Source of the DNA: Eubacterium sp.
GTDB taxonomy: Bacteria; Bacillota; Clostridia; Oscillospirales; Acutalibacteraceae
NCBI GenBank assembly: GCA_017450645.1
Contig: JAFSTE010000018.1
Coordinates: 62,001-126,000 of the forward strand
DNA length: 64,000 bases
Direction of reading: 5' to 3'
Shown here: piece by piece, positions 25,001 through 32,326 of the stretch
Layout of the letters: every line of letters begins with the position of its first letter
How positions within the stretch are numbered: position 1 is the first letter of the stretch
Made by a program: the position numbers and the translations under genes
The notes under the pieces: model-generated
The model's database searches: none
The model's input: the letters and a program-made list of their open reading frames with translations, nothing else
Told to the model about the DNA's origin: nothing

Positions 25001-25216
25001 TACGAACTTATTCTCCAAAAAATAGAAAAAAACAGCCGAAATAGCAAACGCAATGAACACGCTGATTTGTGCGTTCAGCCCGAATGATACCTTAAATAGC
25101 TGTTTAAAAATAATAAATAGTAATGTACAAATTCCGTAACAGATACCGTAATTTACGGTTTCGCCGTTAAGAATTTTATTTGCGGATAATTCCTTTTTAG
25201 ATGATGTAATATCCAT
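22100..25216 (-). CDS. GtrA-YfhO fusion polytopic membrane protein
   Basis: A 1038-residue membrane protein. Residues about 15-155 look like a GtrA domain (four membrane segments, with FFYFLENKFVF-type motif), the small flippase-like unit that moves lipid-linked sugars. The rest is a YfhO-type protein: about a dozen membrane segments with the family's MDLYHQYGPLYCELYDRL and WVSGGGSSFLGN motifs, then a large extracytoplasmic beta domain (about 600-1000) and a final C-terminal membrane segment. In Bacillus and Listeria YfhO-type proteins are GT-C-like and help glycosylate teichoic or lipoteichoic acid. Start placed at 25216 behind AGAGG. It is probably involved in surface polymer glycosylation. 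Confidence 0.83.
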   Translation of the reverse strand: MDITSSKKELSANKILNGETVNYGICYGICTLLFIIFKQLFKVSFGLNAQISVFIAFAISAVFFYFLENKFVFTVKCKTKTPLRILLSAVRVGIDIGYYKLCDIVFTQIIGTKIALTYIICAIIFFVFNYYFDRLIIFDCRANAASNKHGHAYKTFFNNRFVLLAGVVALLGISFVYIVFEAFPFGDITVMRMDLYHQYGPLYCELYDRLTLHKSFVYSWVSGGGSSFLGNFFNYLSSPFSLIILLFDRGDMPYAITTMVLVKAVCASMAFTYYIKVSQKSHCLISAAFGVFYAFCSYFLAYYWNIMWIDGMILFPIIMLGIEKIILKGKPLMYIASLSLLLFSSYYMGYMTCLFAVVYFLAYFFIAFNKINVPAPETVIIDGKPKRSLIDTLRGNAFINRGVRFTFASLLSGMICAVSLIPVYFILQGSSATQDSFPGAGEPYFDLINLISSHLAGLTTTIRSSGDDVLPNIFSGMLPAILLPLYILNKKISLKEKVVNVLVLLFFVLSFNNNVANFIWHAFHFPNDLPYRFSFMYSFIILVIGYRTLKNFSGIAYRDIGIVGFAWVFIALFFQKFPTEKINDFTILITLGSVMVWSAVLMLIKTGRMQKTLIGITVLAVAFCEVIVADTASYIINWDRETYMANYENYRETIEYVEDNDKDFYRQELCHLDTRMDPCLYGYNGISTFSSMAYEKYSGLQYSMGMFGNRINSYTYNTQTPVYNMMHAIKYITRTENSLKPSNDFYSEYYSAKKSKTDVYKNDYFLPISFVTSNDIKDWYCEEGDPFEVQESFIDNAAGVGGVFKECEYVGFDTTAATCEDVSENGFYSFSRDSEGGSIDITIKAVNNSNLYVYITSPEIKNVNYFWDDEEETCDQYIDEPYIMDLGKHKKGDEIRIELSLGDMETDSSTFEIYAYNINKDVFTSAYDMLKTGAINVTSYNDTTIEGTVEAGYNGYLFSSIPYDESWSVYIDGEKVKTFEVGDSMLTTTIKKGKHTVKYKYSPKGLNYGLVITGATWLCILVYGAYIVLTKKGKKKNI

Positions 25217-25248
25217 ATTAAAACCTCTAAATATTTTAAGTCTTAGAT

Positions 25249-25277
25249 ATACTAACATATATAAAACTATTGTTCAA
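25249..25277 (-). promoter_or_regulatory. Putative promoter of the GtrA-YfhO gene
   Basis: On the minus strand TTGAAC (25277-25272), a 17-nt spacer and TAGTAT (25254-25249) with a TG one base upstream (extended -10). Confidence 0.5.
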
Positions 25278-25307
25278 TTCATTTTAGCTAAATTTAACCT
25301 CTTTGTA

Positions 25308-25334
25308 ATATTTACTCCTTGTCCGTCATAGAGT
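25308..25334 (+). promoter_or_regulatory. Putative sigma-E promoter of the spoIIIA operon
   Basis: ATATT (25308-25312), a 14-nt spacer and CATAGAGT (25327-25334) fit the Bacillus sigma-E pattern (ATATT, 13-15 nt, CATACAnT) with one mismatch outside the free position. Start would fall near 25341, only about 11 nt before the spoIIIAA start codon. Confidence 0.6.
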
Positions 25335-25351
25335 TTTACAGAGGTGATTGC

Positions 25352-26326
25352 TTGGACGCGCTCGAAATTATACAAAACGCACTTGGCGAAGAAATAAATA
25401 ACGCCCTATTAAGCGCGGACAAGAACATTCTGTCCGGAGTATCCGAAATACGAATAAGAAAAGATAATTATCTGATTCTTACCGTTAAGAATACCGCGTA
25501 TTTCTTAGAGCAAAGCGGACGGATAACAGATAAGCCGAACAGTAACTGTATTATCTGCAGCGGGGATTATGTTGACAAGCTGTTCTTTAAATTCTGCGAT
25601 TATTCGCTCTATTCAAAAGAGGATAATATAAGGCAGGGGTTTATAACTCTTAGCTGCGGTGCAAGGGTCGGTATTGCAGGAAGCGCAGTCCTTAAAAACG
25701 GCAGTATCAGTACGGTTAAGGATGTTTCGTCACTGATTATCCGTATACCGCGCGAGATTAAAAATTGCAGTAAAGCGGTGCTGAATTCTTTGTATAAAGA
25801 TAAGCTACCATCGATAATTGTAGCGGGTGCGCCAGGCAGCGGTAAAACCACCTTGCTTCGCGACTTGGCGTATAATCTCTCGAACGGTTTTAACGCTAAG
25901 TACCGCAGGGTTGTTATCCTTGACGAAAGGGAGGAGCTATCGTGCTTTAATGAAGTTCCCGTAAATTGCGATATCCTTACCCGGTTCCCTAAGTTACAGG
26001 GCATAGAAATTGCAACGCGAACGCTCAGCCCCGATATCATAGTCTGTGACGAGGTGTCGGATTATAACGAGGTCAGCGCGATAAGCTATGCCTTCTCGTC
26101 GGGTGTTAGCTTTATTTTATCCATCCATATCGGCAGAAAAGAGGATATTTATAACAAAAAGCTTATGCGTGCGCTTTTAGGTACCGGCGAGTTTTCATAT
26201 ATTGTGATGCTTGACAAGGCGGGTTTTAACTACGAAATTATTGAAGTATCGGAGGTTAAAGGTGAAGTATTCGGGGCTCGTGATACTGCTGATTTCTACG
26301 ACTCTTTCGGGCGTATATCTGTATGA
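25352..26326 (+). CDS. spoIIIAA: Stage III sporulation protein AA (secretion-type ATPase)
   Basis: A 324-residue ATPase related to type II/IV secretion ATPases, which powers the mother-cell side of the SpoIIIA-SpoIIQ channel. Walker A GAPGSGKTTLL starts at residue 159; the VVILDEREE and PDIIVCDEV motifs follow. I place the start at a TTG (25352) behind GAGGTG; the longer reading from TTG 25319 would begin upstream of the predicted sigma-E start point and has no ribosome binding site. Its 3' end overlaps spoIIIAB by 65 nt. All eight spoIIIA genes are present in the canonical order. Confidence 0.93.
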   Translation: MDALEIIQNALGEEINNALLSADKNILSGVSEIRIRKDNYLILTVKNTAYFLEQSGRITDKPNSNCIICSGDYVDKLFFKFCDYSLYSKEDNIRQGFITLSCGARVGIAGSAVLKNGSISTVKDVSSLIIRIPREIKNCSKAVLNSLYKDKLPSIIVAGAPGSGKTTLLRDLAYNLSNGFNAKYRRVVILDEREELSCFNEVPVNCDILTRFPKLQGIEIATRTLSPDIIVCDEVSDYNEVSAISYAFSSGVSFILSIHIGRKEDIYNKKLMRALLGTGEFSYIVMLDKAGFNYEIIEVSEVKGEVFGARDTADFYDSFGRISV

Positions 26327-26714
26327 CAAATCGTTTAAAAGGGTAAAAATCTGCAGGGAATTAATAATTTTCTGCGACTGTCTGAAACGCGATTTGATGT
26401 TTAAATCAACGCCTATAAATCAGCTTGCAGACGAGATAATTTCGCAGGGTAAGCTAAGCAGCTTAAGCTTTATAAATAGCGACGGCAGCGCATTTGACAC
26501 ACCGCTTGAAAGCGCTGCAAATAAAGAGCTTTCGCTGTTTTTGTCAGGTCTTGGAAAGTCGGATACCGATACACAGCTTGATTTAATTTTATCATTTAAA
26601 GAGTATGTGCAGTCATTACTCGAAAAATACACTCAAAGCCACACAAAAAACTCAAAGCTATACCTTTCGTTCGGCTTCTTTTTCGGTGTTGTTTTAGTGA
26701 TAATGTTTATCTGA
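26262..26714 (+). CDS. spoIIIAB: Stage III sporulation protein AB
   Basis: A 150-residue membrane protein with an N-terminal segment (about 4-20), a helical cytosolic or intermembrane region and a C-terminal segment (about 133-150), resembling the GspF-like shape of SpoIIIAB. The start is GTG 26262 behind GGAGG (26251-26255); the open frame extends upstream to 26211 but without a ribosome site. It overlaps the end of spoIIIAA by 65 nt. It is expected in the mother-cell membrane of the channel complex and is needed for sigma-G activity in the forespore. Confidence 0.88.
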   Translation: MKYSGLVILLISTTLSGVYLYDKSFKRVKICRELIIFCDCLKRDLMFKSTPINQLADEIISQGKLSSLSFINSDGSAFDTPLESAANKELSLFLSGLGKSDTDTQLDLILSFKEYVQSLLEKYTQSHTKNSKLYLSFGFFFGVVLVIMFI

Positions 26715-26728
26715 TGGAGGGTTAAAGC

Positions 26729-26923
26729 TTGGATGTTAATATCATATTTAAAATTGCAGCTATCGGAATAATTGTAGCCGTTTTGAACACGCTCTTGTCG
26801 CGCGCGGGACGCGAGGACCAGGCTATGCTGACTACGCTTGCGGGGGTTATAGTTGTGCTAATGATGCTGCTGCCGCAGATAAAGAGCCTGTTTTCGGAAG
26901 TTAAAAGCCTTTTTAATCTGTAA
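26729..26923 (+). CDS. spoIIIAC: Stage III sporulation protein AC
   Basis: A 64-residue protein with two membrane segments (about 4-24 and 33-50) around the conserved RAGREDQAMLTTLAG loop. The size and loop match SpoIIIAC. It begins at a TTG (26729) with GGAGG 8 nt upstream, and an out-of-frame ATG nearby is not used. It is followed 1 nt later by spoIIIAD. Part of the SpoIIIA export apparatus in the outer forespore membrane. Confidence 0.92.
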   Translation: MDVNIIFKIAAIGIIVAVLNTLLSRAGREDQAMLTTLAGVIVVLMMLLPQIKSLFSEVKSLFNL

Positions 26924-26924
26924 A

Positions 26925-27305
26925 ATGCTTAAATTTGTTGGAATTTCGCTCTCCGTTTTGTTTTGCTCGCTGCTGCTTAAGGATAAAAATAGAAGCCTTG
27001 CGCTTTTGCTCTCCCTTTGCGGTGGAGTAATACTGCTTTTAAGCGCAGTGTCCGAGCTTCGCGAAATCGTAAACAGAGTAGGCGAGCTTACGGGCGACGC
27101 GCCAGTTTCGGCAGCGTATATAAGGCTTATGCTAAAAGCGCTCGGTATTACGCTGATAACTCAGTTTGTCAGCGACAACTGCCGCGATAACGGAGAAAAT
27201 GCGCTCGCCTCAGTAACCGAAACAGTATCTAAAATAGCTGTAATTACGATGCTTTTGCCGCTGTTTGAAACCGTTGTAGAAATTGTGAGAGAACTGCTAA
27301 AATGA
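26925..27305 (+). CDS. spoIIIAD: Stage III sporulation protein AD
   Basis: A 126-residue membrane protein with about four hydrophobic segments and the family motif LKALGITLITQF...DNCRDNGENALAS-type region near residues 70-95. Length matches SpoIIIAD. It starts 1 nt after spoIIIAC and overlaps spoIIIAE by 4 nt (ATGA), indicating translational coupling. It is a membrane component of the SpoIIIA-SpoIIQ feeding-tube or secretion-like complex. Confidence 0.9.
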   Translation: MLKFVGISLSVLFCSLLLKDKNRSLALLLSLCGGVILLLSAVSELREIVNRVGELTGDAPVSAAYIRLMLKALGITLITQFVSDNCRDNGENALASVTETVSKIAVITMLLPLFETVVEIVRELLK

Positions 27306-28426
27306 AAAGATTTATAATAGCTTTACTTATTGTTGTCGTGCTTTCAGCGCCTTTAACGGCTAATGCAGAGGACGATAAAGAGAAGTATAACGAGTACCTG
27401 AACAGCTACGATTTTTCGTTCTTTGAAAAGACTCTTGACAAGGATACATATGCCTATCTTAAGTCGCTCGGGCTAAGCGATTTTGACTTTGAAAACATAG
27501 CCGCTCTCTCGTTTTCAGACGCGCTTGAAACAGTCGTTAACATTATCAATCACGCGAGTTTAAACCCGCTTAAGGGTATGTGCTCAATACTGCTGTTTAT
27601 CGTCGTTTCTGCGCTTATTAAGGGTGTTAAAGGCAACAGCGACGAAGCGCTATGCTCGGCGTTTTCTACAGCTACGGCGCTGATTATCGCGTTGCTTCTC
27701 GTGTCGGGCGTCGGTGCGACAATCTCGCTGTCGTCCCTCTCACTCAGCGTTGCAGGCAACTTCGTCTTTGCGTTTGTGCCCGTGTTTTGCGCACTCGTCC
27801 TCGCAAGCGGTGCGGGAATAACCGCCTTTTCCACAAACTCAATGCTCTTGATTTTAGCGCAGGCGATATCCTTTGCGGCGGCAAATGTGTTTTTGCCGGT
27901 GATTAACTGCTTTCTTGCTATCGGCATATGCTCGGGACTGCGCGACGAGCTGCATCTTGACAGACTGATTTCGACTCTTAAATCCGTCTTTACCTGGTGC
28001 GTTTCGTTCATATCGGGCGCATTTGTAACGGTGCTGTCGGTTAAAACGACTGTTGCTTCAAGAGCTGATATACTTGGCATACGCTCGGCAAGGTTCGTTA
28101 TAAACTCGGTCGTGCCCGTTATCGGCGCGTCAATAAGCGAGGGACTGCTGTCTATACAGAGCTATTCGTCGCTGATAAAAAGCAGCGTAGGCATTGTCGG
28201 TATCTGCGCGGTGTGTCTTGTATTCTTGCCTGCGGTTATCGAGGTCGTGCTATGGCGTATGGCGCTGTCTATGTGCCTTATCGTGTCCGATGTGTTTTGC
28301 GACAGGAGCGTAACCCTTGTTCTTACAGCATTTCGCGACACTATGCTTATGATTAATGTCGTACTTGTTTTGTCGGCGGTAACAACCGTTATTTCTATAG
28401 GAATTCTAATCGTTGCGGGTGGGTAA
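27302..28426 (+). CDS. spoIIIAE: Stage III sporulation protein AE
   Basis: A 374-residue polytopic membrane protein. A signal sequence (residues 1-22, ending TANAED) precedes a short extracytoplasmic part and then seven or so membrane segments, matching SpoIIIAE, the largest membrane subunit and likely export-gate-like part of the channel. It overlaps spoIIIAD by 4 nt and abuts spoIIIAF with no gap. Length is in the family range (about 370-400). Confidence 0.93.
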   Translation: MKRFIIALLIVVVLSAPLTANAEDDKEKYNEYLNSYDFSFFEKTLDKDTYAYLKSLGLSDFDFENIAALSFSDALETVVNIINHASLNPLKGMCSILLFIVVSALIKGVKGNSDEALCSAFSTATALIIALLLVSGVGATISLSSLSLSVAGNFVFAFVPVFCALVLASGAGITAFSTNSMLLILAQAISFAAANVFLPVINCFLAIGICSGLRDELHLDRLISTLKSVFTWCVSFISGAFVTVLSVKTTVASRADILGIRSARFVINSVVPVIGASISEGLLSIQSYSSLIKSSVGIVGICAVCLVFLPAVIEVVLWRMALSMCLIVSDVFCDRSVTLVLTAFRDTMLMINVVLVLSAVTTVISIGILIVAGG

Positions 28427-28876
28427 ATGGAGTTTATAAAAGAGTGGTCGTTTCGTATTTGTATATCGCTGATTATATCGGTTATATTTTCGCTTTTAGC
28501 GCCGAAAGGTACGCTTAACAGGTTTTATAAAATCCTTTTGTCCGTGTTCATTTTAATCTCCTTCATCTATCCGCTGAAGGACTTTAAAGGCTTTGATTTT
28601 GACTTTTCAAAAATCGGCATAACGAGCGAGCTTCAGACTACTCAGAACGATACCGTCGAAACTATGTTAAATAACCGTATATCAACGCTTTTAAGCGATA
28701 ACGGCATCGAGGGCTACAGCATTTCGAGCGACCTTAATTACGACCTTAACAGTGGTGAAATAGAGATTAAAGATATTCAGATTGCAGTACCCGCCGACTA
28801 CGACTGTAAAACGGTAAAACAGCTTGTGTTTGACGAGCTCGGATTTGTCACAAGGGTGATTAATATTGGAGACTAA
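28427..28876 (+). CDS. spoIIIAF: Stage III sporulation protein AF
   Basis: A 149-residue protein with two N-terminal membrane segments (about 9-25 and 34-50) and a C-terminal alpha/beta domain facing the intermembrane space, as in SpoIIIAF, which has a ring-building-motif-like domain. The ATG follows the spoIIIAE stop directly. Its end overlaps spoIIIAG by 11 nt. Confidence 0.9.
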   Translation: MEFIKEWSFRICISLIISVIFSLLAPKGTLNRFYKILLSVFILISFIYPLKDFKGFDFDFSKIGITSELQTTQNDTVETMLNNRISTLLSDNGIEGYSISSDLNYDLNSGEIEIKDIQIAVPADYDCKTVKQLVFDELGFVTRVINIGD

Positions 28877-29381
28877 AATAACCGAAATTATAAATCGCAT
28901 AAAAAACTCTGACAAAAGGTTAAAAATCATAGTTGCAATAGGGCTTTTGGGCATTTTGCTTATAGGCTTATCGGGAGCCTTTGACAGCGGTAAAAAGGAA
29001 GTAACCACCGACGACTTTTCGTATAACGAATACTGCGCCGAGCTTGAAGAAAAGACCGAGTCGATTATAGGCTCGATTGACGGGGTGGGCGAGTGCAGAG
29101 TTATGCTGACCCTAAAGAATTCTAGCGAAAGCATTTTTGCCAAAAACAGCGAAGAAAACACAAATGACGGAAATTATTCAAAAAACAGCGAATATGTATT
29201 ATATGACAGCGATAACGGCGAAAAGCCCGTTTTGATTAAGGAGTATTTTCCCGAGGTCAAGGGCGTTGTAGTTGTGTGCAGCGGCGCTGATAATACCGCA
29301 GTACGAGAGGGCGTAATAAGCTGTATAAGCTCGCTTTACGGTCTGCCGTCAACTAAAATCAGCGTTATTAAACTAAAATGA
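28866..29381 (+). CDS. spoIIIAG: Stage III sporulation protein AG
   Basis: A 171-residue protein with a short cytosolic N-terminus, one membrane segment (about 20-37) and a ring-building-motif domain (LEEKTESIIGSIDGVGECRVMLTL in two pieces around 56-80, then the EVKGVVVVCSGADN strand-helix). SpoIIIAG forms a large ring in the intermembrane space. The start is TTG 28866, supported by AAGGGTGA upstream; it overlaps spoIIIAF by 11 nt. Confidence 0.91.
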   Translation: METKITEIINRIKNSDKRLKIIVAIGLLGILLIGLSGAFDSGKKEVTTDDFSYNEYCAELEEKTESIIGSIDGVGECRVMLTLKNSSESIFAKNSEENTNDGNYSKNSEYVLYDSDNGEKPVLIKEYFPEVKGVVVVCSGADNTAVREGVISCISSLYGLPSTKISVIKLK

Positions 29382-29394
29382 TAGGGTGACATTT

Positions 29395-30024
29395 ATGAAA
29401 AAAGAAAATACCGAAAAAGACAGTAATAAAAAAGTTAAGCCGATACTCACCGAAGAAGAGCTTAAAAAGCGTAAGGTAAAAAAGACCCGTGTAGCCGCAG
29501 CTTCGTTTGTGCTTATATTAGGTCTTGGAATTCTCGGTAACTGGTACTTCGAAAACGCAAATGTATCCGATGTTATTCAGCCGCTTATTTCAACCGGCGA
29601 AAAGACTAAAAACCTCGGCGAAGCGGAGTATGTTGACGCAACGACTCAGCAAAACGATAACTCAAAGGAGAGCGAGTATTTTTCTACCGCGCGCCTTGAG
29701 CGCCAGAACGCCCGCGACGAAGCGCTTGACAAGCTGCAAAGCGTACTCGAAAAGACGGACGAGAGCGAAAAAGCACGCAAAAAAGCCGCCGACGAGATTG
29801 CAAGACTTTCCTCAAACATCAGCGCGGAGAATAAAATCGAAACTCTAATCAGCGCTAAGGGCGTTGACAACTGCCTTGCCGTTATCAGCGAAAACGGCGA
29901 CAGAGTGGATATAATTGTTGACTCTAATGACCTTGAGGATGCGCTCGTTATGCAGATTAAAGACATAGCTATGCAGCAAATAGGCTGTTCCTATAAGGAT
30001 GTAACAATCATACAATCAAGCTGA
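29395..30024 (+). CDS. spoIIIAH: Stage III sporulation protein AH
   Basis: A 209-residue protein: charged N-terminus, one membrane segment (about 32-48) and a C-terminal YscJ/FliF-like ring domain that in Bacillus binds forespore SpoIIQ across the septal space. The middle region is a highly charged helix (about 95-140). The ATG at 29395 is preferred to an upstream GTG at 29386 because AGGGTG sits 6 nt before it. It ends the operon; no clear terminator follows before the next promoter. Confidence 0.92.
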   Translation: MKKENTEKDSNKKVKPILTEEELKKRKVKKTRVAAASFVLILGLGILGNWYFENANVSDVIQPLISTGEKTKNLGEAEYVDATTQQNDNSKESEYFSTARLERQNARDEALDKLQSVLEKTDESEKARKKAADEIARLSSNISAENKIETLISAKGVDNCLAVISENGDRVDIIVDSNDLEDALVMQIKDIAMQQIGCSYKDVTIIQSS

Positions 30025-30047
30025 TTTATTAAAAATTTAAATAATTG

Positions 30048-30076
30048 TTGTATATTTATACTCTTTATGCTATAAT
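30048..30076 (+). promoter_or_regulatory. Extended -10 promoter upstream of asp23-like gene
   Basis: TTGTAT (30048-30053), a 17-nt spacer and TATAAT (30071-30076) preceded by TGC, an extended -10 element. It allows vegetative expression of the housekeeping run independent of the sporulation operon. Confidence 0.7.
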
Positions 30077-30103
30077 ACTTAGCATATAAGGAGGTATAGT
30101 GAT

Positions 30104-30496
30104 ATGGAGATTACAACTTCTAACGAAAAAGGCAGCGTTATTATATCCGAGGATGTACTCGCATCTATTGCTACGAACGCTGCGAAGGATGTTGACGGTG
30201 TCAGCTCGTTTTCTAACAGACCTGTTGATGTTGTCAGCACAATTAAAAGCGGAAGTTTAAGGGTTATGAGTCCCGTAAGAGTTATTCAAAACGGCGACGA
30301 TATTAACATCAGCATATATTTAAATCTTGAGCCTAACCAGAAAATCAGAAATGTCGCTCAAAGCGTTCAGTCGAATGTTAAAGAAGCGGTGCAGAATATG
30401 ACGGGCAGACTTGTGTCTAAGGTCAACGTCATTGTTGCAGGTATTGATTTTGAAGAGAGCGGCGGCTCAAGTGAACCTTTGGAAACTGAAGAGTAA
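30104..30496 (+). CDS. Asp23/Gls24-family envelope stress protein
   Basis: A 130-residue Asp23/Gls24-family protein (YqhY-like). The family pattern GSVIISEDVLASIATNAAKDVDGV and the strand LRVMSPVRVIQNGDDINISIYLNL (each quoted in part) are clear, and the acidic C-terminal tail is typical. In Bacillus yqhY lies between accBC and nusB and affects acetyl-CoA carboxylase activity; here accBC are absent but nusB still follows. AAGGAGGT lies 8 nt before the start. Cytoplasmic, probably membrane-peripheral. Confidence 0.9.
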   Translation: MEITTSNEKGSVIISEDVLASIATNAAKDVDGVSSFSNRPVDVVSTIKSGSLRVMSPVRVIQNGDDINISIYLNLEPNQKIRNVAQSVQSNVKEAVQNMTGRLVSKVNVIVAGIDFEESGGSSEPLETEE

Positions 30497-30503
30497 TTAC
30501 TTA

Positions 30504-30540
30504 GCGCCGATAGACTTCTTTCTTTCGGCGCATTATTTTT
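30504..30540 (+). terminator. Hairpin between asp23-like gene and nusB
   Basis: GCGCCGA (30504-30510) / TCGGCGC (30525-30531) with a 14-nt loop and an ATTATTTTT tail. It probably causes partial termination, since nusB has no other visible promoter. Confidence 0.55.
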
Positions 30541-30550
30541 GGAGCGTTAA

Positions 30551-30943
30551 ATGAACAGATATAAACAAAGAGAACAGGCGTTTTTACTCGTTTTTGAAAA
30601 ATCCTTTTCCGCTAATGAAAGTGAGGATTTGTGCGAGATTTTTGAGGAGAATATCGAACCCCTCGGCGACTATGCAAAGGAGCTTTTTGACGGAGTTTGC
30701 GAAAAGTGTGACGAGCTCGACAGTAATATCGAAAAGTATTCTAACTCGTGGAAAATTCACAGAATTCCTAAGGTTAATGTCGCTATACTGAGGCTCGCTA
30801 TCTATGAGATAATTTTTGTCGGGGACACGCCGTCCTCGGTCGCAGCTAACGAGGCTGTTGAGCTTGCAAAAAAATATTCGGGCAAAGAGGACGCCTCGTT
30901 TATTAACGGTATCCTCGGCTCGTTAATTCGCAGTATGGAGTAG
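30551..30943 (+). CDS. nusB: Transcription antitermination factor NusB
   Basis: A 130-residue all-helical protein with the NusB signatures: REQAFLLVF at the N-terminus, WKIHRIPKVNVAILRLAIYEI in the centre, then PSSVAANEAVELAKKYSGKEDASFINGIL at the end (quoted in pieces). NusB with NusE (S10) promotes antitermination on rRNA operons. GGAG lies 7 nt before the ATG. It is 2 nt from xseA. Confidence 0.95.
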   Translation: MNRYKQREQAFLLVFEKSFSANESEDLCEIFEENIEPLGDYAKELFDGVCEKCDELDSNIEKYSNSWKIHRIPKVNVAILRLAIYEIIFVGDTPSSVAANEAVELAKKYSGKEDASFINGILGSLIRSME

Positions 30944-30945
30944 TT

Positions 30946-32148
30946 ATGGCTGTATTAACCGTTACCCAGGTTAACACCTATATTAAGGCGCTTATTGAGG
31001 AAGTACCGCATATACGAAATGTCTATATAAGCGGCGAAATATCTAACTTTAAGCATTATAACAGCGGGCATATGTACTTTACCCTTAAAGACAGTAAAAG
31101 CCAGCTTAAATGCGTATTCTTTGCGGGCGATAACTATAAGATTAAGTTTACGCCCGAAAGCGGAATGAAGGTTATATGCTTCGGTCAAATCGGAGTTTAC
31201 GAGCGCGACGGTGTTTACCAGCTTTATGTACGCGATATGCAGGTTGAGGGCGTTGGCTCGCTGCAGGTTGCGTTCGAGCAGCTTAAGGACAAGCTTGAAA
31301 AAGAAGGTCTGTTTGACACTTCTTATAAAAAACCGATACCAAAGTATCCTTTAAAAATCGGCGTTGCTACCTCTAATATGGGCGCAGCGGTTGAGGATAT
31401 TAAAAATGTTCTCGGCAGGCGCTTCCCGCTTTGCGAGGTTGTAATCGCGCCCACCGTTGTTCAGGGTGACAGCGCGCCTGCGGATATTGTTAAGTCGCTA
31501 AGGCTTCTTGACAGTATTGAAGGTATCGACACAATTATCGTCGGCAGGGGCGGCGGCTCTATCGAGGATTTGTGGGCGTTTAATACCGAGGAGGTTGCAA
31601 GGGCTGTATTTAACTGCAAAACGCCCGTTATCTCCGCAGTCGGCCACGAAACTGATTTTACTATCTGTGACTTTGTTGCGGACCTTAGAGCGCCTACTCC
31701 GAGCGCTGCCGCGGAGCTTGCGGTACCCGATATAAAAAACGAGATTAACTATATTAACAATCTTTCTACTTCTCTCGAGTCGGCGGTAACCGCCTTTGTA
31801 GAGAACGAGGAAAAGCGTATTGACGATATTAAGAATAATTCACCGCTTTATAATACCGACTCGTTTTTCGCGTCGCTAATCGAAAAGCTCGACGGCTTTG
31901 AAAACAAGCTTTTCAGCGAGTTTGATAACCGTATTAAGTTTGAGGAGCAGCGGCTCTCGGGCGTTGCAAGGGCGCTTAATGCGCTAAGCCCGCTTGCTGT
32001 ACTTGCGCGCGGATATTCTATTACTAAGAACGATAACGGCGTAGTCGGCAGAGTAAAAAGCACTAAGGTCGGTGAAAAGATAGAAACAACCCTTTCGGAC
32101 GGAAAGATTATTTCCGAGGTTTTGGAGGTTTATGATAATGAAGGCTAA
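30946..32148 (+). CDS. xseA: Exodeoxyribonuclease VII large subunit
   Basis: A 400-residue XseA. The N-terminal OB-fold (VSGEISNFK-like YISGEISNFKHYNSGHMYFTL) binds DNA; the catalytic core has GVATSNMGAAVEDI and GRGGGSIEDLWAFN, then AVGHETDFTICDFVADLRAPTPSAAAE in pieces. A charged coiled-coil C-terminus binds XseB. The enzyme degrades single-stranded DNA to oligonucleotides in the cytoplasm. It overlaps xseB by 11 nt, matching the stoichiometric partnership. Confidence 0.96.
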   Translation: MAVLTVTQVNTYIKALIEEVPHIRNVYISGEISNFKHYNSGHMYFTLKDSKSQLKCVFFAGDNYKIKFTPESGMKVICFGQIGVYERDGVYQLYVRDMQVEGVGSLQVAFEQLKDKLEKEGLFDTSYKKPIPKYPLKIGVATSNMGAAVEDIKNVLGRRFPLCEVVIAPTVVQGDSAPADIVKSLRLLDSIEGIDTIIVGRGGGSIEDLWAFNTEEVARAVFNCKTPVISAVGHETDFTICDFVADLRAPTPSAAAELAVPDIKNEINYINNLSTSLESAVTAFVENEEKRIDDIKNNSPLYNTDSFFASLIEKLDGFENKLFSEFDNRIKFEEQRLSGVARALNALSPLAVLARGYSITKNDNGVVGRVKSTKVGEKIETTLSDGKIISEVLEVYDNEG

Positions 32149-32323
32149 AACTTACGAAGAAGCTGTAGTAAGGCTTGAAGAAATAGTTTCGCTTCTCGAA
32201 AAGAACGAAGCTACGCTTGACGATTCTTTAAAGCTGTTTGAAGAAGGCTGCGAGCTTATTGCGTTTTGTAATAAAAAGCTCGGCGACGCTAAACAGAAAA
32301 TTACCCAACTTGAGAAGGATTAA
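32138..32323 (+). CDS. xseB: Exodeoxyribonuclease VII small subunit
   Basis: A 61-residue helical protein with the XseB pattern YEEAVVRLEEIVSLLEKNEA followed by SLKLFEEGCELI. Start at 32138 (second ATG) is preferred because GGAGG (32124-32128) is then 9 nt away; the ATG at 32132 would leave only 3 nt. It starts within the last codons of xseA. Confidence 0.92.
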   Translation: MKAKTYEEAVVRLEEIVSLLEKNEATLDDSLKLFEEGCELIAFCNKKLGDAKQKITQLEKD

Positions 32324-32326
32324 GCT

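Noticed and set aside
25319-25351. Longer spoIIIAA starting at TTG 25319
   Set aside because: No ribosome site precedes it and it lies upstream of the predicted sigma-E start point.
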